From contig JAGXAB010000023.1 of NCBI GenBank assembly GCA_018971775.1, positions 1 through 64,000 on the forward strand: DNA of 64,000 nucleotides, given 5' to 3'. The stretch is from Cyanobacteria bacterium REEB67. Its GTDB lineage: Bacteria; Cyanobacteriota; Vampirovibrionia; Obscuribacterales; Obscuribacteraceae. Below the pieces are notes generated by a model. That model had not been told where the DNA came from, searched no databases, and saw only the letters and a program-made list of their open reading frames with translations. Shown here piece by piece: positions 17,625-26,581 of this stretch (positions within the stretch are counted from its first letter, which is position 1; each line of letters opens with the position of its first letter). The position numbers were made by a program, and so were the translations under genes.

Positions 17625-19660
17625 TACTTCGCCCCCTTCTCGTTGTTTCCGTCGGCATCTTGGTTGCGGCTCTGTTGCACAACGGCTATGAAGGCATCTT
17701 CCAGCGTAAAGGGAATCGGCTTGATTTGGTCTTTTGGCACGTCCTGCACTTTAGCGAGGTCGGCTTCGCTGTCGACGAGCAGGTGTATGCTGCTGCCAAA
17801 AATTGAAACCCGCCAGGGCTCGAATTCTTTTGATAGTTCGAGAAAGGTCTTTTGCGTATTGTCGCTGCGCACTTCGAATAATTTACCCTGCGTCTGGGCT
17901 TTGATTTCGCGAGGCGATCCCTGGGCCACCACCGACGAATTCGCCATCAGTGACATGCGCGTGCAGTATTCGGCTTCGTCCAGATAGTGCGTGGTGACAA
18001 GCACGGCCGTGCCTTTTTTGGCCAGCTCGCGCACCAGGCTCCAGATTTGTCTTCTGGCAATCGGGTCGACGCCGGCGGTCGGCTCGTCGAGGAATAGTAT
18101 TTCCGGTTCATGAAGCACGGCCGCACCGAAGGCAACACGTTGCTTCCAGCCCCGGGGCAAAGGGCCGACTATCGATTTGCGCATGTCCGCTAAATTGCAG
18201 GCTTCTATTGCCCAGTCCAGCCGTTTTTGACGTTCGGCTTTCGGTATTTCATAAATTGAGGCATAAAATTCCAGATTTTCCTGCACGGTCAGCGCGTCAT
18301 AGAGAGTAAATTTCTGACTCATGTATCCGATTTTCTTGCGCACTTTTCTGCTGCGCAGGTCGCCGGTTTCGCCTGCCAGGCTGACCTGCCCGGCCGTCGG
18401 CGCCAGCAGTCCGCAGAGCATTTTGATCGTAGTCGTTTTGCCGGCGCCGTTGGCGCCGAGCAGTCCATAAATTTCTCCATAAGGCAGCTCCAGATCGAAG
18501 TTTTTGACTGCTTGAAAATTATCGAAGCGCTTTTGCAAGCCTCTGGCGCTGATGGCGGCACCATTGTTTTTAGAGTCGCCGGAAGAATTTTTGCTTTGGC
18601 TCTCCCTGCTCTCGCTCGGAAATGGCTTGGGCGGGACTTCTTTGACGCCGAGCTCGCGCAGGCGCATGACAAAGACATTTTCCATGCTCGGCTCGGTCTG
18701 GCGGGCATGACTTATTTTGAAGCCTTCTTTTTGCAGACCTTCGCTGACTTCTTGTCGGGCGCGCTCGAAGTCTCTGGTCAAGACTTCGACATGGTCGCCA
18801 TAGGTAAATATATCGACCAGATTTTCACTGTCGCTCTTGCGCAGAGCCTCAGTAGCCTGGGCCAGCGAGGCGAAGGTAGCGCTGCTGCTTTCCGTTTTTT
18901 CGCCATTGTTTTCGATGTCGATTTCGATTTCGATATCGAGGCGGCTCAGATTGAGCGCTTTTTTCAATTCTTTTGGACTGCCGCATTCGTGGACTTTGCC
19001 CTCGTACAGCAGGGCTACGCGACTGCAGCGCTCGGCTTCATCGAGAAATGGAGTGGCCACTATCGCCGTCACGCCTGCCTGGGTGAGCTCCGATAAAGTC
19101 TGCCAGAGTTCTCGTCGCGAGATCGGATCGAGGCCATTGGTCGGCTCATCCAACACCAGTAGTTTCGGCTCGCTGATCAGCGCGCAACAAAGGGCCAGCT
19201 TTTGCTTCATGCCGCCTGAGAGTTGGCTGGTCAATCTGTCGGCAAATTTATCCAGGCCCATTTTCTTCAGGTAGAGGTCCCGACGTTGTTCATAGTCTTC
19301 GGCTGAGACGCTGTGCAAGCCGGCTTCGTAGCGCAGGCTCTCTTCGATGGTCAATTCCGGGTAAAGAGCACCATTCTGCGGAACGTAGCCGATTTGTTCC
19401 CGCACCAGATTTGGTGCCTTGCCGTCGATCAGAATCTTACCGCTGGAGCTTTTCATAATTCCGCAGATAATATTGAGGGCCGTGGTCTTGCCCGCTCCAT
19501 CCGGTCCGACGATGCCGAAGAGGTCACCTTTCTCAATCTCGAGATCCAGCCCCTGTAGCGCCTTGTGACCCCCTTTGTAGGTCTTGGTCAGGCCGCTGAG
19601 CGACACCACCGGCTTGCCTTTTGCTTCCGTCCTGTTTTCCTGTGAAGAAAGGACATTCAT
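17624..19660 (-). CDS. Double-NBD ABC exporter ATPase (YbhF/RbbA type)
   Basis: 678 residues, two ATP-binding domains in one chain. NBD1 (about 20-235) has Walker A GPDGAGKTT (Asp where Asn is usual), signature LSGGMKQK and Walker B LLVLDEPTNG. NBD2 (about 370-590) has GANGAGKTT, a divergent signature GPLPRGWKQR as in YbhF, and EILFLDEPTAG. A Lys/Ser-rich linker joins them. It energises the exporter formed with the two permeases and the adaptor. It shares its first base with the stop codon of the adaptor gene (TAATG overlap). The cargo is unknown: family members move drugs, cations or lipids. Confidence 0.94.
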   Translation of the reverse strand: MNVLSSQENRTEAKGKPVVSLSGLTKTYKGGHKALQGLDLEIEKGDLFGIVGPDGAGKTTALNIICGIMKSSSGKILIDGKAPNLVREQIGYVPQNGALYPELTIEESLRYEAGLHSVSAEDYEQRRDLYLKKMGLDKFADRLTSQLSGGMKQKLALCCALISEPKLLVLDEPTNGLDPISRRELWQTLSELTQAGVTAIVATPFLDEAERCSRVALLYEGKVHECGSPKELKKALNLSRLDIEIEIDIENNGEKTESSSATFASLAQATEALRKSDSENLVDIFTYGDHVEVLTRDFERARQEVSEGLQKEGFKISHARQTEPSMENVFVMRLRELGVKEVPPKPFPSESRESQSKNSSGDSKNNGAAISARGLQKRFDNFQAVKNFDLELPYGEIYGLLGANGAGKTTTIKMLCGLLAPTAGQVSLAGETGDLRSRKVRKKIGYMSQKFTLYDALTVQENLEFYASIYEIPKAERQKRLDWAIEACNLADMRKSIVGPLPRGWKQRVAFGAAVLHEPEILFLDEPTAGVDPIARRQIWSLVRELAKKGTAVLVTTHYLDEAEYCTRMSLMANSSVVAQGSPREIKAQTQGKLFEVRSDNTQKTFLELSKEFEPWRVSIFGSSIHLLVDSEADLAKVQDVPKDQIKPIPFTLEDAFIAVVQQSRNQDADGNNEKGAK

Positions 19661-20682
19661 TAGTTTTTGTCCCTGTTCAATAAAATTTGTGCTTCCACCG
19701 GCATGCCTGCCTTGGCTCTGCCGTCCGGTTCGTCGATGTTTAACTTGATACCATAGACTTGTTTGACTCTGTCGTCTTTGAAATAGACATTTTGCGGCGT
19801 AAAAGAAGCCGTGTCATCTATGGCGGTGACGTGTCCGCTCATCGTGTGCCCTTTATCGGCCGGACCTTTGCCGCTTTCATCGTCGAGGAAAATATCGGCT
19901 TTTTGACCGAGTTTGACCTGGCTGAGCTTGCCTTCCTGGATAAAGCCTTTCATATAGATTGCATTTGGATCTGCCACAGAAAAAAGAATCTGACCCGGTG
20001 CCACCGCTTCGCCCGGATCGACACTGCGCGTCACAATCACTCCATCGATCGGACTGGTGATATTGAAATAAGAAATCTTCGATGAGACCTCGCCTTTTTC
20101 GGCTTGTGCTCTGATTACAGCTGCTTTGGCCTGCATCGCTTGGATCTGTGCCGCTTTCATTTGTCCGGTCAATTTTTCTTTTACTTCTTCTTTTTTCTTC
20201 CTACTGGTGAAAATTTTGGCGAAGAAGCCCTTGGATTTTTTCCGTGCCTTCTGGACATCTTCTTGCACGCTCTGCACTTGCTGGCCGGCCTGTCCCTGTG
20301 CCTGTCTGGCCAGAGCCTCCTGCGAGCCGGTGGCCTGCATTTTCACCTTCAGGGCGCGGGCGTCCAGGGTGAGTAGCAATTGCCCTTTGCGCACATGATC
20401 GCCTTCCTGAACGAGGACGCTGTTGACGCGTGAGGCGACACCAGCTGTCACATAAGTTTCGGGCGATTCTATACGACCGCTGAAAGTGATTTTATTTGGA
20501 TCATCATTAGACTGACGAGGCATAAAAGCATACAAAAGCAGCGCCGAAAGTGCCACCACCGCCATGATCATCGCCGTCGGCGCTTTTTTTTGAGCAGGCG
20601 GGTTTTTATCTTTGCCCTTACGGGCCACTTGGCAGTCATTTTTTGATGCTTCCCCTCTGGCGGGGGACAGGTCAGTGCTCAT
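19660..20682 (-). CDS. HlyD-family membrane fusion adaptor (YbhG-like)
   Basis: 340 residues. A basic cytoplasmic N-terminus is followed by one anchor helix (TAMIMAVVALSALLLYAFM), then a biotinyl-lipoyl half (TYVTAGVASRVNSVLVQEGDHVRKGQLLLTLD). A Lys/Gln-rich hairpin coiled coil (about 125-190) follows, and then the second lipoyl half (YFNITSPIDGVIVTRSVDPGEAVAPGQILFSVAD) and a beta-barrel domain. The frame stays open 40 codons further upstream, but ATG 20682 is preceded by AAGGA at 8 nt and the protein then begins MSTDLSPARG. First gene of the exporter operon. It links the inner-membrane pump to an outer-membrane route. Confidence 0.92.
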   Translation of the reverse strand: MSTDLSPARGEASKNDCQVARKGKDKNPPAQKKAPTAMIMAVVALSALLLYAFMPRQSNDDPNKITFSGRIESPETYVTAGVASRVNSVLVQEGDHVRKGQLLLTLDARALKVKMQATGSQEALARQAQGQAGQQVQSVQEDVQKARKKSKGFFAKIFTSRKKKEEVKEKLTGQMKAAQIQAMQAKAAVIRAQAEKGEVSSKISYFNITSPIDGVIVTRSVDPGEAVAPGQILFSVADPNAIYMKGFIQEGKLSQVKLGQKADIFLDDESGKGPADKGHTMSGHVTAIDDTASFTPQNVYFKDDRVKQVYGIKLNIDEPDGRAKAGMPVEAQILLNRDKN

Positions 20683-20963
20683 TGTCCGTTCCTTATATGT
20701 AATGCCATTGCTGGTTCCAGAAGTGATTTTGATTTTTAAATAGAGCGATCGATTCAGGCACTGATGCCCTGGCATTACATGTCGGTAGATGAGTTTTGGC
20801 ATTGCCTGCGGACTGCTCTTAATAAGGACGACGGGGTTGAATAACTGTGGTTCCAGGGCAACAAAGAAAAAAGTCTTCAGGCTGTTGTGGGAACTCTTTG
20901 GGGCTTTTCTCGCTCATTGTATTTATGTCCAGTCAGTCGCCTTAAATTTCACGAGAGAAACAG

Positions 20964-22181
20964 ATGGCCAAGCAAGCGTTAGTAGTTTACAATCCGACTG
21001 CCAAAAGTCAGAATCCGGATGAGTCATGGATAGCCAGACTGGTGGCTGAATTGGGGCATCAGGACAATTACGTCACGACGCTTTTTCCGACCACGCCCGA
21101 GACGACGGTAAAAGACATAATCGCTTTGCTCCGGCCGGATCTCGACCTTGTCGTCGCCGCCGGGGGAGACGGCACGATTCGCTCGGTCCTCGCTGCTTTA
21201 GCCGAGGCGAAATCTGCTATACCCGCCGCCCTCATGCCGCTTGGCACCGGTAACGTGCTGGCCCGCAATCTGGGGATAGTCGACGAGCGATTTTTTGCCG
21301 ATCCCCTCTCCCGCGCCTTTGACCCGATTGCTACTGGTGTACCGGTGCGCATCGACATGGGTATGATGAACGGTCATTATTTTGCCGGCATGGCCGGTGC
21401 CGGTCCTCTTTCCGATGCCTTCATGGTACCGGAACGCGAGGCCAAGACAAATTTCAAAAATCTGGCCTATGCCAAGGCCATGCTGGAAACGATGGCGATG
21501 CCGCCGATTATCTTCAAGGTGACCGCCGCTGGTCGCACCTTCAAGGTGGAAGCGTCAGGTATCTTCGTGGCCAATGTCGAAGACCTCGGTCTGGGCAAGC
21601 CTTGTGATATACGTCTTTTGACCGATGGCTATCTGGATTTGCATGTCCTAAATCCTAAAAACTTTGCCGAATATGTGGCCATCGGCTTCAGATTCGCTGC
21701 CGGTCACGATGATGAAAAAGCGCCGCACTATGTGCTGCGTGTCAAGGACGCGATAATTGAGGTGGTGCCTAAAAAAGGTTTGCGTTCGCGCTTCCAGGAT
21801 GCCGTCAATAAAATCCGATCTATTCTTGAAGGCCGACCGGTGCCAGAGTCGCGCAGTCAATTTATCAAAGCGATGATCGACGGCGAGGAAGTCGGCACTA
21901 CGCCCATGCGTGTCACTGTCATGCCGCATGCCGTTACCGTACTTGTACCTGCAGCTCGCGTCGAAGAGAGCCAGGAGCAAGATAAGCTCGAGCACGAGAA
22001 GGCTCAGGAAGAAAGGAGCAAGCAAAGCGGCGAGCCTGAGCCGGTCAACGCTAAGGCCGCTGCTGTCGAAGGTCAGGTCGTGAGCGATAGCAGAAAATCA
22101 GACTATGAGCCCGGAGAAGTGACTGCTTTTATAAACATTGCTTCTACGCATGACGGGGAGCCGACGATCGCTCCGCGCTAG
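20964..22181 (+). CDS. Diacylglycerol/sphingosine kinase-type lipid kinase (YegS/DgkB-like)
   Basis: 405 residues, cytoplasmic. Opens with the catalytic domain: ALVVYNPTAKSQNPDE, AAGGDGTIRSVLAALAEA (GGDGT nucleotide loop, about 66-70) and MPLGTGNVLARNLGI (substrate/ATP block). The DAGK C-terminal domain runs to about 330 and ends with VTVMPHAVTVLVP. The last 75 residues are a charged Glu/Lys tail absent from usual members (about 300 residues). The family phosphorylates diacylglycerol or related lipids. Divergent from the exporter operon. Its stop overlaps that of the converging cupin gene by 4 bp. Confidence 0.9.
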   Translation: MAKQALVVYNPTAKSQNPDESWIARLVAELGHQDNYVTTLFPTTPETTVKDIIALLRPDLDLVVAAGGDGTIRSVLAALAEAKSAIPAALMPLGTGNVLARNLGIVDERFFADPLSRAFDPIATGVPVRIDMGMMNGHYFAGMAGAGPLSDAFMVPEREAKTNFKNLAYAKAMLETMAMPPIIFKVTAAGRTFKVEASGIFVANVEDLGLGKPCDIRLLTDGYLDLHVLNPKNFAEYVAIGFRFAAGHDDEKAPHYVLRVKDAIIEVVPKKGLRSRFQDAVNKIRSILEGRPVPESRSQFIKAMIDGEEVGTTPMRVTVMPHAVTVLVPAARVEESQEQDKLEHEKAQEERSKQSGEPEPVNAKAAAVEGQVVSDSRKSDYEPGEVTAFINIASTHDGEPTIAPR

Positions 22182-22966
22182 CTATCGGCGGCTACTTCCT
22201 TGTGTTCGGCCGGTTGTGCCTCTCTTTCAGGTGCATTCGATGTGGGCTTGCTATCGGTTCTCGGTAACTGAGCGGCAGCTTCTTGAATTTTTTCAGCCGC
22301 CTTGTCCGACTCTGGTTTGTCTTTTACCGGTGCTTCTTCTTTTGCTTCTTTGCCTTCCTCGCCCGAATTTTGATCCGGTTTGCACTCTTTGGTTTCGGGG
22401 TCGCAGGTCTGACCGCCATTTTGGTCTTTTTTATCTTTGTTATTTTTGGCGTCTTTCTGCTCTTTTTTATCGCCGCCTTTGACATCGCCCATCGCATCTT
22501 CCGGCGATTCGGTGCCTGCCATGGCCGTCATTTCAGGCGAATTGCCCTTGGCTGGTTGAGGTGATTTTAAATTGGCGGCGTCCTTTGCTGTCGCATCGAA
22601 AAATTCCTGGGGACTGTTGCCCGCGTCGGAGCTTGCGCGATCATGCAGTTCCGCCGGCGGTGACGTTGTTTCTACGGCGCTGAATTCTTCCAATATCTTG
22701 TAGTGATGACTGGCCCCTTTGGGCACTACCCAGGAGTCGCCGGCATTGAGCAAAACCATCTGGCCTTCGAGATGCAGTTCGGCTTTGCCTTTGATTGCAT
22801 AGCCAATCGTTTCGTATTCGTGTCTTGTATCTGATTTATTCTTGTCGGTCGATTCATTTTCCCAGAGTCGCATCGACATGGCTTTTCCGCAGGCCAGGTA
22901 TTTTTGACCAGCTGCACCTTTGGGTGAATGAGTCGAATCAATCTTTGTAATCGTTGTATCTGCCAT
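22178..22966 (-). CDS. Cupin-domain protein with long acidic/basic tail
   Basis: About 262 residues. Residues 20-105 form a single cupin barrel: TRHEYETIGYAIKGKAELHLEGQ (motif 1, with His and Glu ligands) and LNAGDSWVVPKGASHHYKI (motif 2). The rest (110-262) is low-complexity, rich in Asp, Lys, Glu, Gln and Pro with a KNNKDKKDQ run, and probably disordered. ATG 22966 has GGTGGATAGG just upstream. The alternative GTG four codons earlier would overlap that site. Small cupins of this kind bind metals or small ligands. No specific substrate can be given. Confidence 0.82.
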   Translation of the reverse strand: MADTTITKIDSTHSPKGAAGQKYLACGKAMSMRLWENESTDKNKSDTRHEYETIGYAIKGKAELHLEGQMVLLNAGDSWVVPKGASHHYKILEEFSAVETTSPPAELHDRASSDAGNSPQEFFDATAKDAANLKSPQPAKGNSPEMTAMAGTESPEDAMGDVKGGDKKEQKDAKNNKDKKDQNGGQTCDPETKECKPDQNSGEEGKEAKEEAPVKDKPESDKAAEKIQEAAAQLPRTDSKPTSNAPEREAQPAEHKEVAADS

Positions 22967-23079
22967 AAACCTATCCACCTTTGCATGGGACCGAAAATTT
23001 AGTCGGCATCGGGCGTCGACCTCTTTGGCATCGACGCGAGCATCGGTGCATAGTTCCAGGGCGATTTCCGGGCCTGTCT

Positions 23080-24078
23080 TCAGCTTGTCTTCGGTTGATG
23101 CGGCTGTTTGCGCAAAACCACCTCGCGCACGATCACATCGATGCGGTCCATAAGTTGTATATCTTTTTCTTTGTCCTTGGGGAAAAGTTCGGCGTTCAGC
23201 TGGTGCAATCTGGCCAGAAGGTGCATCTCGGGGAAGGAATGCCCGAAGATTTGCTGCTCACACCAGGCAACACGCGAAAGGGTTCTTTCTTCTGCGCTGG
23301 GCGGCGTCGACTTTTGTGCGTCTTCCAGTTCCTGCTGGATCGTCTGACGTCTGACGATCGCACCGGGATCATCATCGACGCTGTCGTAATGACGCGCTTG
23401 CTCCGCCAGGCTTTCTTGATGACTATAGGGCGTGAGTTGACCGATTGTCACATCTTTGGGCTTACGTTTGGCGCGTTCATATTGGTCGATGGCGTCGGTG
23501 CGCTCCTCCATGTCATTGCTGGTAGAAGCCTTGCCAAATATTTTTACTTCCATACGTGCCAGGCGCTGGGGCAAGGGCTGTGTTTCGTAGGTAGCGCCCA
23601 GGATTTCGCCCTCGAGAGCGGTTATATGGGGATAATGACCTGGAGATTCGAGCAGGATGTTGGCATCAGTGCCCGGTTCGGTCTTGTCTCTGGTCGCCGC
23701 CGGTCCGCTATGGCCGCCGGCTGCCGTCGCGCCGCTATTTGTCGTGACAGACAAAGGAACGGCAGCCAGGGGGACGATGCGCGCGATTTTGGCGATTCTT
23801 ACCTGCGGGGCGCCCGTGCTGGTTGCTCCAAAAATGAAGTTTTCCAACCTGTCGAGGCGATGATCGTTGTTCTCACCGTCAAAAGAGCGCTCGAAAAATT
23901 TCTTTTCGTAAGTGGAGATTTCATCGGTGATTGCCGCCGTCGAGGCGATCGGTGGTGCGCTTACGGCGGCGGCGACCGGATTTTGCAGGCCGGCTGTCAT
24001 GGTCGTGGTGGCGATGGCGGTGGCTGAGGCAAGTAGTGGCATCGAGATCGAAGTGAGAAGTGAGAACAGCGGCCGCAT
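23080..24078 (-). CDS. Secreted protein with repeated RLxRLExxIFG motifs
   Basis: 332 residues. Signal peptide in the first 38 residues (MRPLFSLLTSISMPLLASATA...). At least three copies of a motif are visible: EKKFFERSF...HRLDRLENFIFGA (about 55-85), LEGEILGATYETQPLPQRLARMEVKIFGKA (about 155-185) and VAWCEQQIFGHSFPEMHLLARLHQLNAELFP (about 280-310). Each has an E-x-x-(I/L)-(F/L)-G turn and an Arg-Leu-x-x-(L/M)-(E/N) helix. I do not know a named family for it. The gene starts 1 bp after the stop of the cystathionine synthase-like gene, so they form an operon, although the functions look unrelated. Confidence 0.82.
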   Translation of the reverse strand: MRPLFSLLTSISMPLLASATAIATTTMTAGLQNPVAAAVSAPPIASTAAITDEISTYEKKFFERSFDGENNDHRLDRLENFIFGATSTGAPQVRIAKIARIVPLAAVPLSVTTNSGATAAGGHSGPAATRDKTEPGTDANILLESPGHYPHITALEGEILGATYETQPLPQRLARMEVKIFGKASTSNDMEERTDAIDQYERAKRKPKDVTIGQLTPYSHQESLAEQARHYDSVDDDPGAIVRRQTIQQELEDAQKSTPPSAEERTLSRVAWCEQQIFGHSFPEMHLLARLHQLNAELFPKDKEKDIQLMDRIDVIVREVVLRKQPHQPKTS

Positions 24079-24079
24079 C

Positions 24080-25087
24080 TTATTGATTTCTCCAAGCTAG
24101 AAGTTTTTCTGGGCTGACATTTTTGCTTTTTAACCATTTGTCATCGTATATGGTGCTCATATAAGCTCGCCCGCCGTCGGGCAGGATGGCCACAATAGTT
24201 TGACGCTCCCCTGACTGCGCCTCCAGTTTGGCGCAGTAGCGCAGAGCTGCCGCGGCGATACAACCGGATGAGCTGCCGACGAAAAGGGCCTCTTTTTTCA
24301 TCAGGGCGTAAGCAGTGCTAATCGCCTCCTCATCGCCGATTGATATGGCATCGTCGAGTATTTGCAAGTTGAGATTTTGGGGAATGATATCGCCGCCGAT
24401 GCCTTCGACGAGATAAGAGGACGATTTGGACTGTAGGCGGTGAAAACGATCGCAGTGCACGCTGCCAATCGGATCGGCCAGAACTACCTTCAGGCTTGCT
24501 TTTTTTTCTTTGAGATATTTGCCGGCACCGCTCAATGTACCGCCCGTGCCCGCTCCGGCAATTAAAACATCGATTGTCCCTTCTGTCTGTTCCCAGATCT
24601 CGGGGCCGGTGAGCTGATAGTGCGCTTCGACATTGTCTTCATTGTTGAATTGATCGGCGAGCCAGGCTCCCCGCTCTTGTGCCAGGGCGTGGGCGGTATT
24701 GACGAAGTTGTCGGGATGATCGGCAGAAAGTCCGATCGGCGTGATCACCACTTGCGAGCCCAGGGCCTTGAGCATATTGACCTTATCCAGGCTCACTTTG
24801 GCCGACATCACGGTGGTCAATTTATAGCCCTTGAGAGCGGCGGCCATGGCCAGTCCGATCCCGGTATTGCCGGCCGTCGCTTCGATGATTTCGCCGCCCG
24901 GCTCGAGCAGTCCTTTTTTTTCGGCCTGTTCTACCATATACCAGGCGATGCGATCCTTGATCGACCCGCCCGGGTTGAGAAACTCACATTTTGCCAGCAG
25001 ATTATGACCGCGGTCGGCTCCAAAGCGCTGCAAGCGGATCATCGGCGTACGGCCGATGGCGTCGGCAATCGACGACATGACTTGCAT
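24080..25087 (-). CDS. PLP-dependent cystathionine beta-synthase / cysteine synthase family enzyme
   Basis: 335 residues. Fold type II PLP enzyme: SIADAIGRTPMIRL, then GGSIKDRIA with the PLP-binding Lys44, EATAGNTGIGLAMAAALKGY (substrate loop) and GAGTGGTLSGAGKYLKEK (phosphate loop). SYLVEGIGGDIIPQNLN and VAILPDGGRAYMSTIYDDKWL look more like cystathionine beta-synthase catalytic domains than CysK. There is no C-terminal CBS regulatory pair. It would make cystathionine from serine and homocysteine, or cysteine from an activated serine. The frame is open 34 codons further, but ATG 25087 has AAGGAGGG at the right distance and marks the start of homology. Confidence 0.9.
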   Translation of the reverse strand: MQVMSSIADAIGRTPMIRLQRFGADRGHNLLAKCEFLNPGGSIKDRIAWYMVEQAEKKGLLEPGGEIIEATAGNTGIGLAMAAALKGYKLTTVMSAKVSLDKVNMLKALGSQVVITPIGLSADHPDNFVNTAHALAQERGAWLADQFNNEDNVEAHYQLTGPEIWEQTEGTIDVLIAGAGTGGTLSGAGKYLKEKKASLKVVLADPIGSVHCDRFHRLQSKSSSYLVEGIGGDIIPQNLNLQILDDAISIGDEEAISTAYALMKKEALFVGSSSGCIAAAALRYCAKLEAQSGERQTIVAILPDGGRAYMSTIYDDKWLKSKNVSPEKLLAWRNQ

Positions 25088-25399
25088 CGAGCCCTCCTTT
25101 TTGAGCCGGCAAACTTTGTGCTTGACGGCCTCTGGCCGCCGCCTTGCACTGAAGCCGATAATCGTGTCAGATTTTGCTTCCCCTTGCAAGCCTGTGGGCC
25201 GAAGCTGAGCTTTTTTGCACCTTTGGACAGCACTGGGCTCGGCGCCGGAGACGATGGCAGTTCATGGTCGTTTCAAATGGGGCCAGGCGGCGGCAATTCT
25301 GGAACCAAAGGCCTGAGAGGCCGTCACTTCACATAAAGCTCCGCCTGGCGGGGTATTATCCTGGAGCTCTTGTCTCATTTCTAATTCAGAGGTCATACG
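25088..25399. other. 312-bp divergent intergenic region
   Basis: Separates two divergent genes (cystathionine synthase-like and patatin). Open frames that cross it extend the enzyme gene upstream or run opposite to it, and none has a ribosome site or recognisable product. AGAGGT lies 7 nt before the patatin ATG. No dyad or riboswitch-like structure stood out. Confidence 0.5.
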
Positions 25400-26581
25400 A
25401 TGCGTCACCAGTCGGTCCACTTAGCCGCTTTATTTGCCGGGCTGACTTTTTCTCTGCAATGCCTGACTCCGACCTGCGAACTCGCCGCCGCTGCGGCTGA
25501 TCCGGTTGTCCTCGCCGATCAGGTGACCAATACCAATGCCGCCCTTGTCACCGCTTCTGCTAATCGGGACGCCAGTGTCCTGGCTCCGCCCGTCACTACC
25601 ACCGTCGACTCTGTGCGTAATTTTGCCGATCGTCAGAAGCAACCGCGGGTGGTGCTGGTTTTGAGCGGTGGCGGCTGTAAGACGGCGGCCCAAATAGGCG
25701 TGATCAGAAGTCTGGAAGCGCACCATGTGCCGATTGACAGCGTCATCGGCACGAGCATGGGCTCGATGATTGGCGCTCTCTATTGCGCCGGTATGCCCCT
25801 CGATAAAATCGAAAGTCTATTTATCGAGAAGAGCCTGCAGAAATCCTTACTTTCCAAGGTTATCATCAATTATCTTCTGCGGCCGGTCAAACCGATTGCC
25901 TATCTGGTGGCCGGCAAGCCTTATGCCGGGCTGTCATCCGGCGAGGGCTATCTCAAGTTTTTGCGTAAAAATCTGCCGGATAAATTCTCCGACTTGAAAA
26001 CACCTTTTGCCGCGGTCGTGACCAATATCACCGATGGTCAGACCACTGTGCTTGCCGATGGCGACCTGCCCCAGGCCGTACTGGCCAGCTCCGCCGTGCC
26101 CACTTTGATCCAGCCTGTTTTGATCAAGGGCAAGCTTTATGTGGATGGCGGGCTGCGTGCCAATCTTCCGACCAATATCGCCCAGAGTCTTTCTTCGGGA
26201 CTAATCATCTCGGTGCTTGTCGATAGCGCTATCAAGCCGGAACCGAATAAAAAATTCAAATCGAAAAACAATCTCGTTATGCGTGTTGCCGATATCGTCA
26301 TGGCCGCTTCCGACAAACAGCAAGCTAAGAGTACCGACATTTTGATTTATCCCGACGTCGATTTCTGCCCGGGCTTTACTAAGGACACGGCTATCTTGAA
26401 AAGAACGGTCCTGGCCGGAGAACGAGCCGCAGACGCTATATTGCCTAAGATCGATCAGGCCCTGGCCGGACGTGAGCAGGACAGAGCCAGTCAGGTCGTT
26501 GAGGCCGTCAAAGTGGTGCCGAACACAAACGCCAACGGCTCCGCCGCTGACCTGACCAGAAGCGAGGAGAAAAAGCAATGA
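25400..26581 (+). CDS. Secreted patatin-like phospholipase
   Basis: 393 residues. Signal peptide (HLAALFAGLTFSLQCLTPTCELAAA), then the patatin domain: oxyanion loop VLVLSGGGCKTAAQIG (about 84-99), nucleophile GTSMGS with Ser119, and the second dyad residue in YVDGGLRANLPT, Asp249. The oxyanion loop has Cys-Lys where GGGxRG is common. It should cleave acyl chains from phospholipids in the envelope. The stop overlaps the start of the acyl-ACP synthetase/acyltransferase gene by 4 bp (ATGA), so deacylation and reacylation enzymes are made together. The last 60 residues are outside the catalytic domain and look flexible. Confidence 0.92.
   Translation: MRHQSVHLAALFAGLTFSLQCLTPTCELAAAAADPVVLADQVTNTNAALVTASANRDASVLAPPVTTTVDSVRNFADRQKQPRVVLVLSGGGCKTAAQIGVIRSLEAHHVPIDSVIGTSMGSMIGALYCAGMPLDKIESLFIEKSLQKSLLSKVIINYLLRPVKPIAYLVAGKPYAGLSSGEGYLKFLRKNLPDKFSDLKTPFAAVVTNITDGQTTVLADGDLPQAVLASSAVPTLIQPVLIKGKLYVDGGLRANLPTNIAQSLSSGLIISVLVDSAIKPEPNKKFKSKNNLVMRVADIVMAASDKQQAKSTDILIYPDVDFCPGFTKDTAILKRTVLAGERAADAILPKIDQALAGREQDRASQVVEAVKVVPNTNANGSAADLTRSEEKKQ

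Noticed and set aside
22981-24027. Plus-strand 348-codon frame
   Set aside because: Antisense shadow of the secreted repeat protein at 23080-24078. The translated sequence is Arg/Gly/Phe-rich and motif-free.
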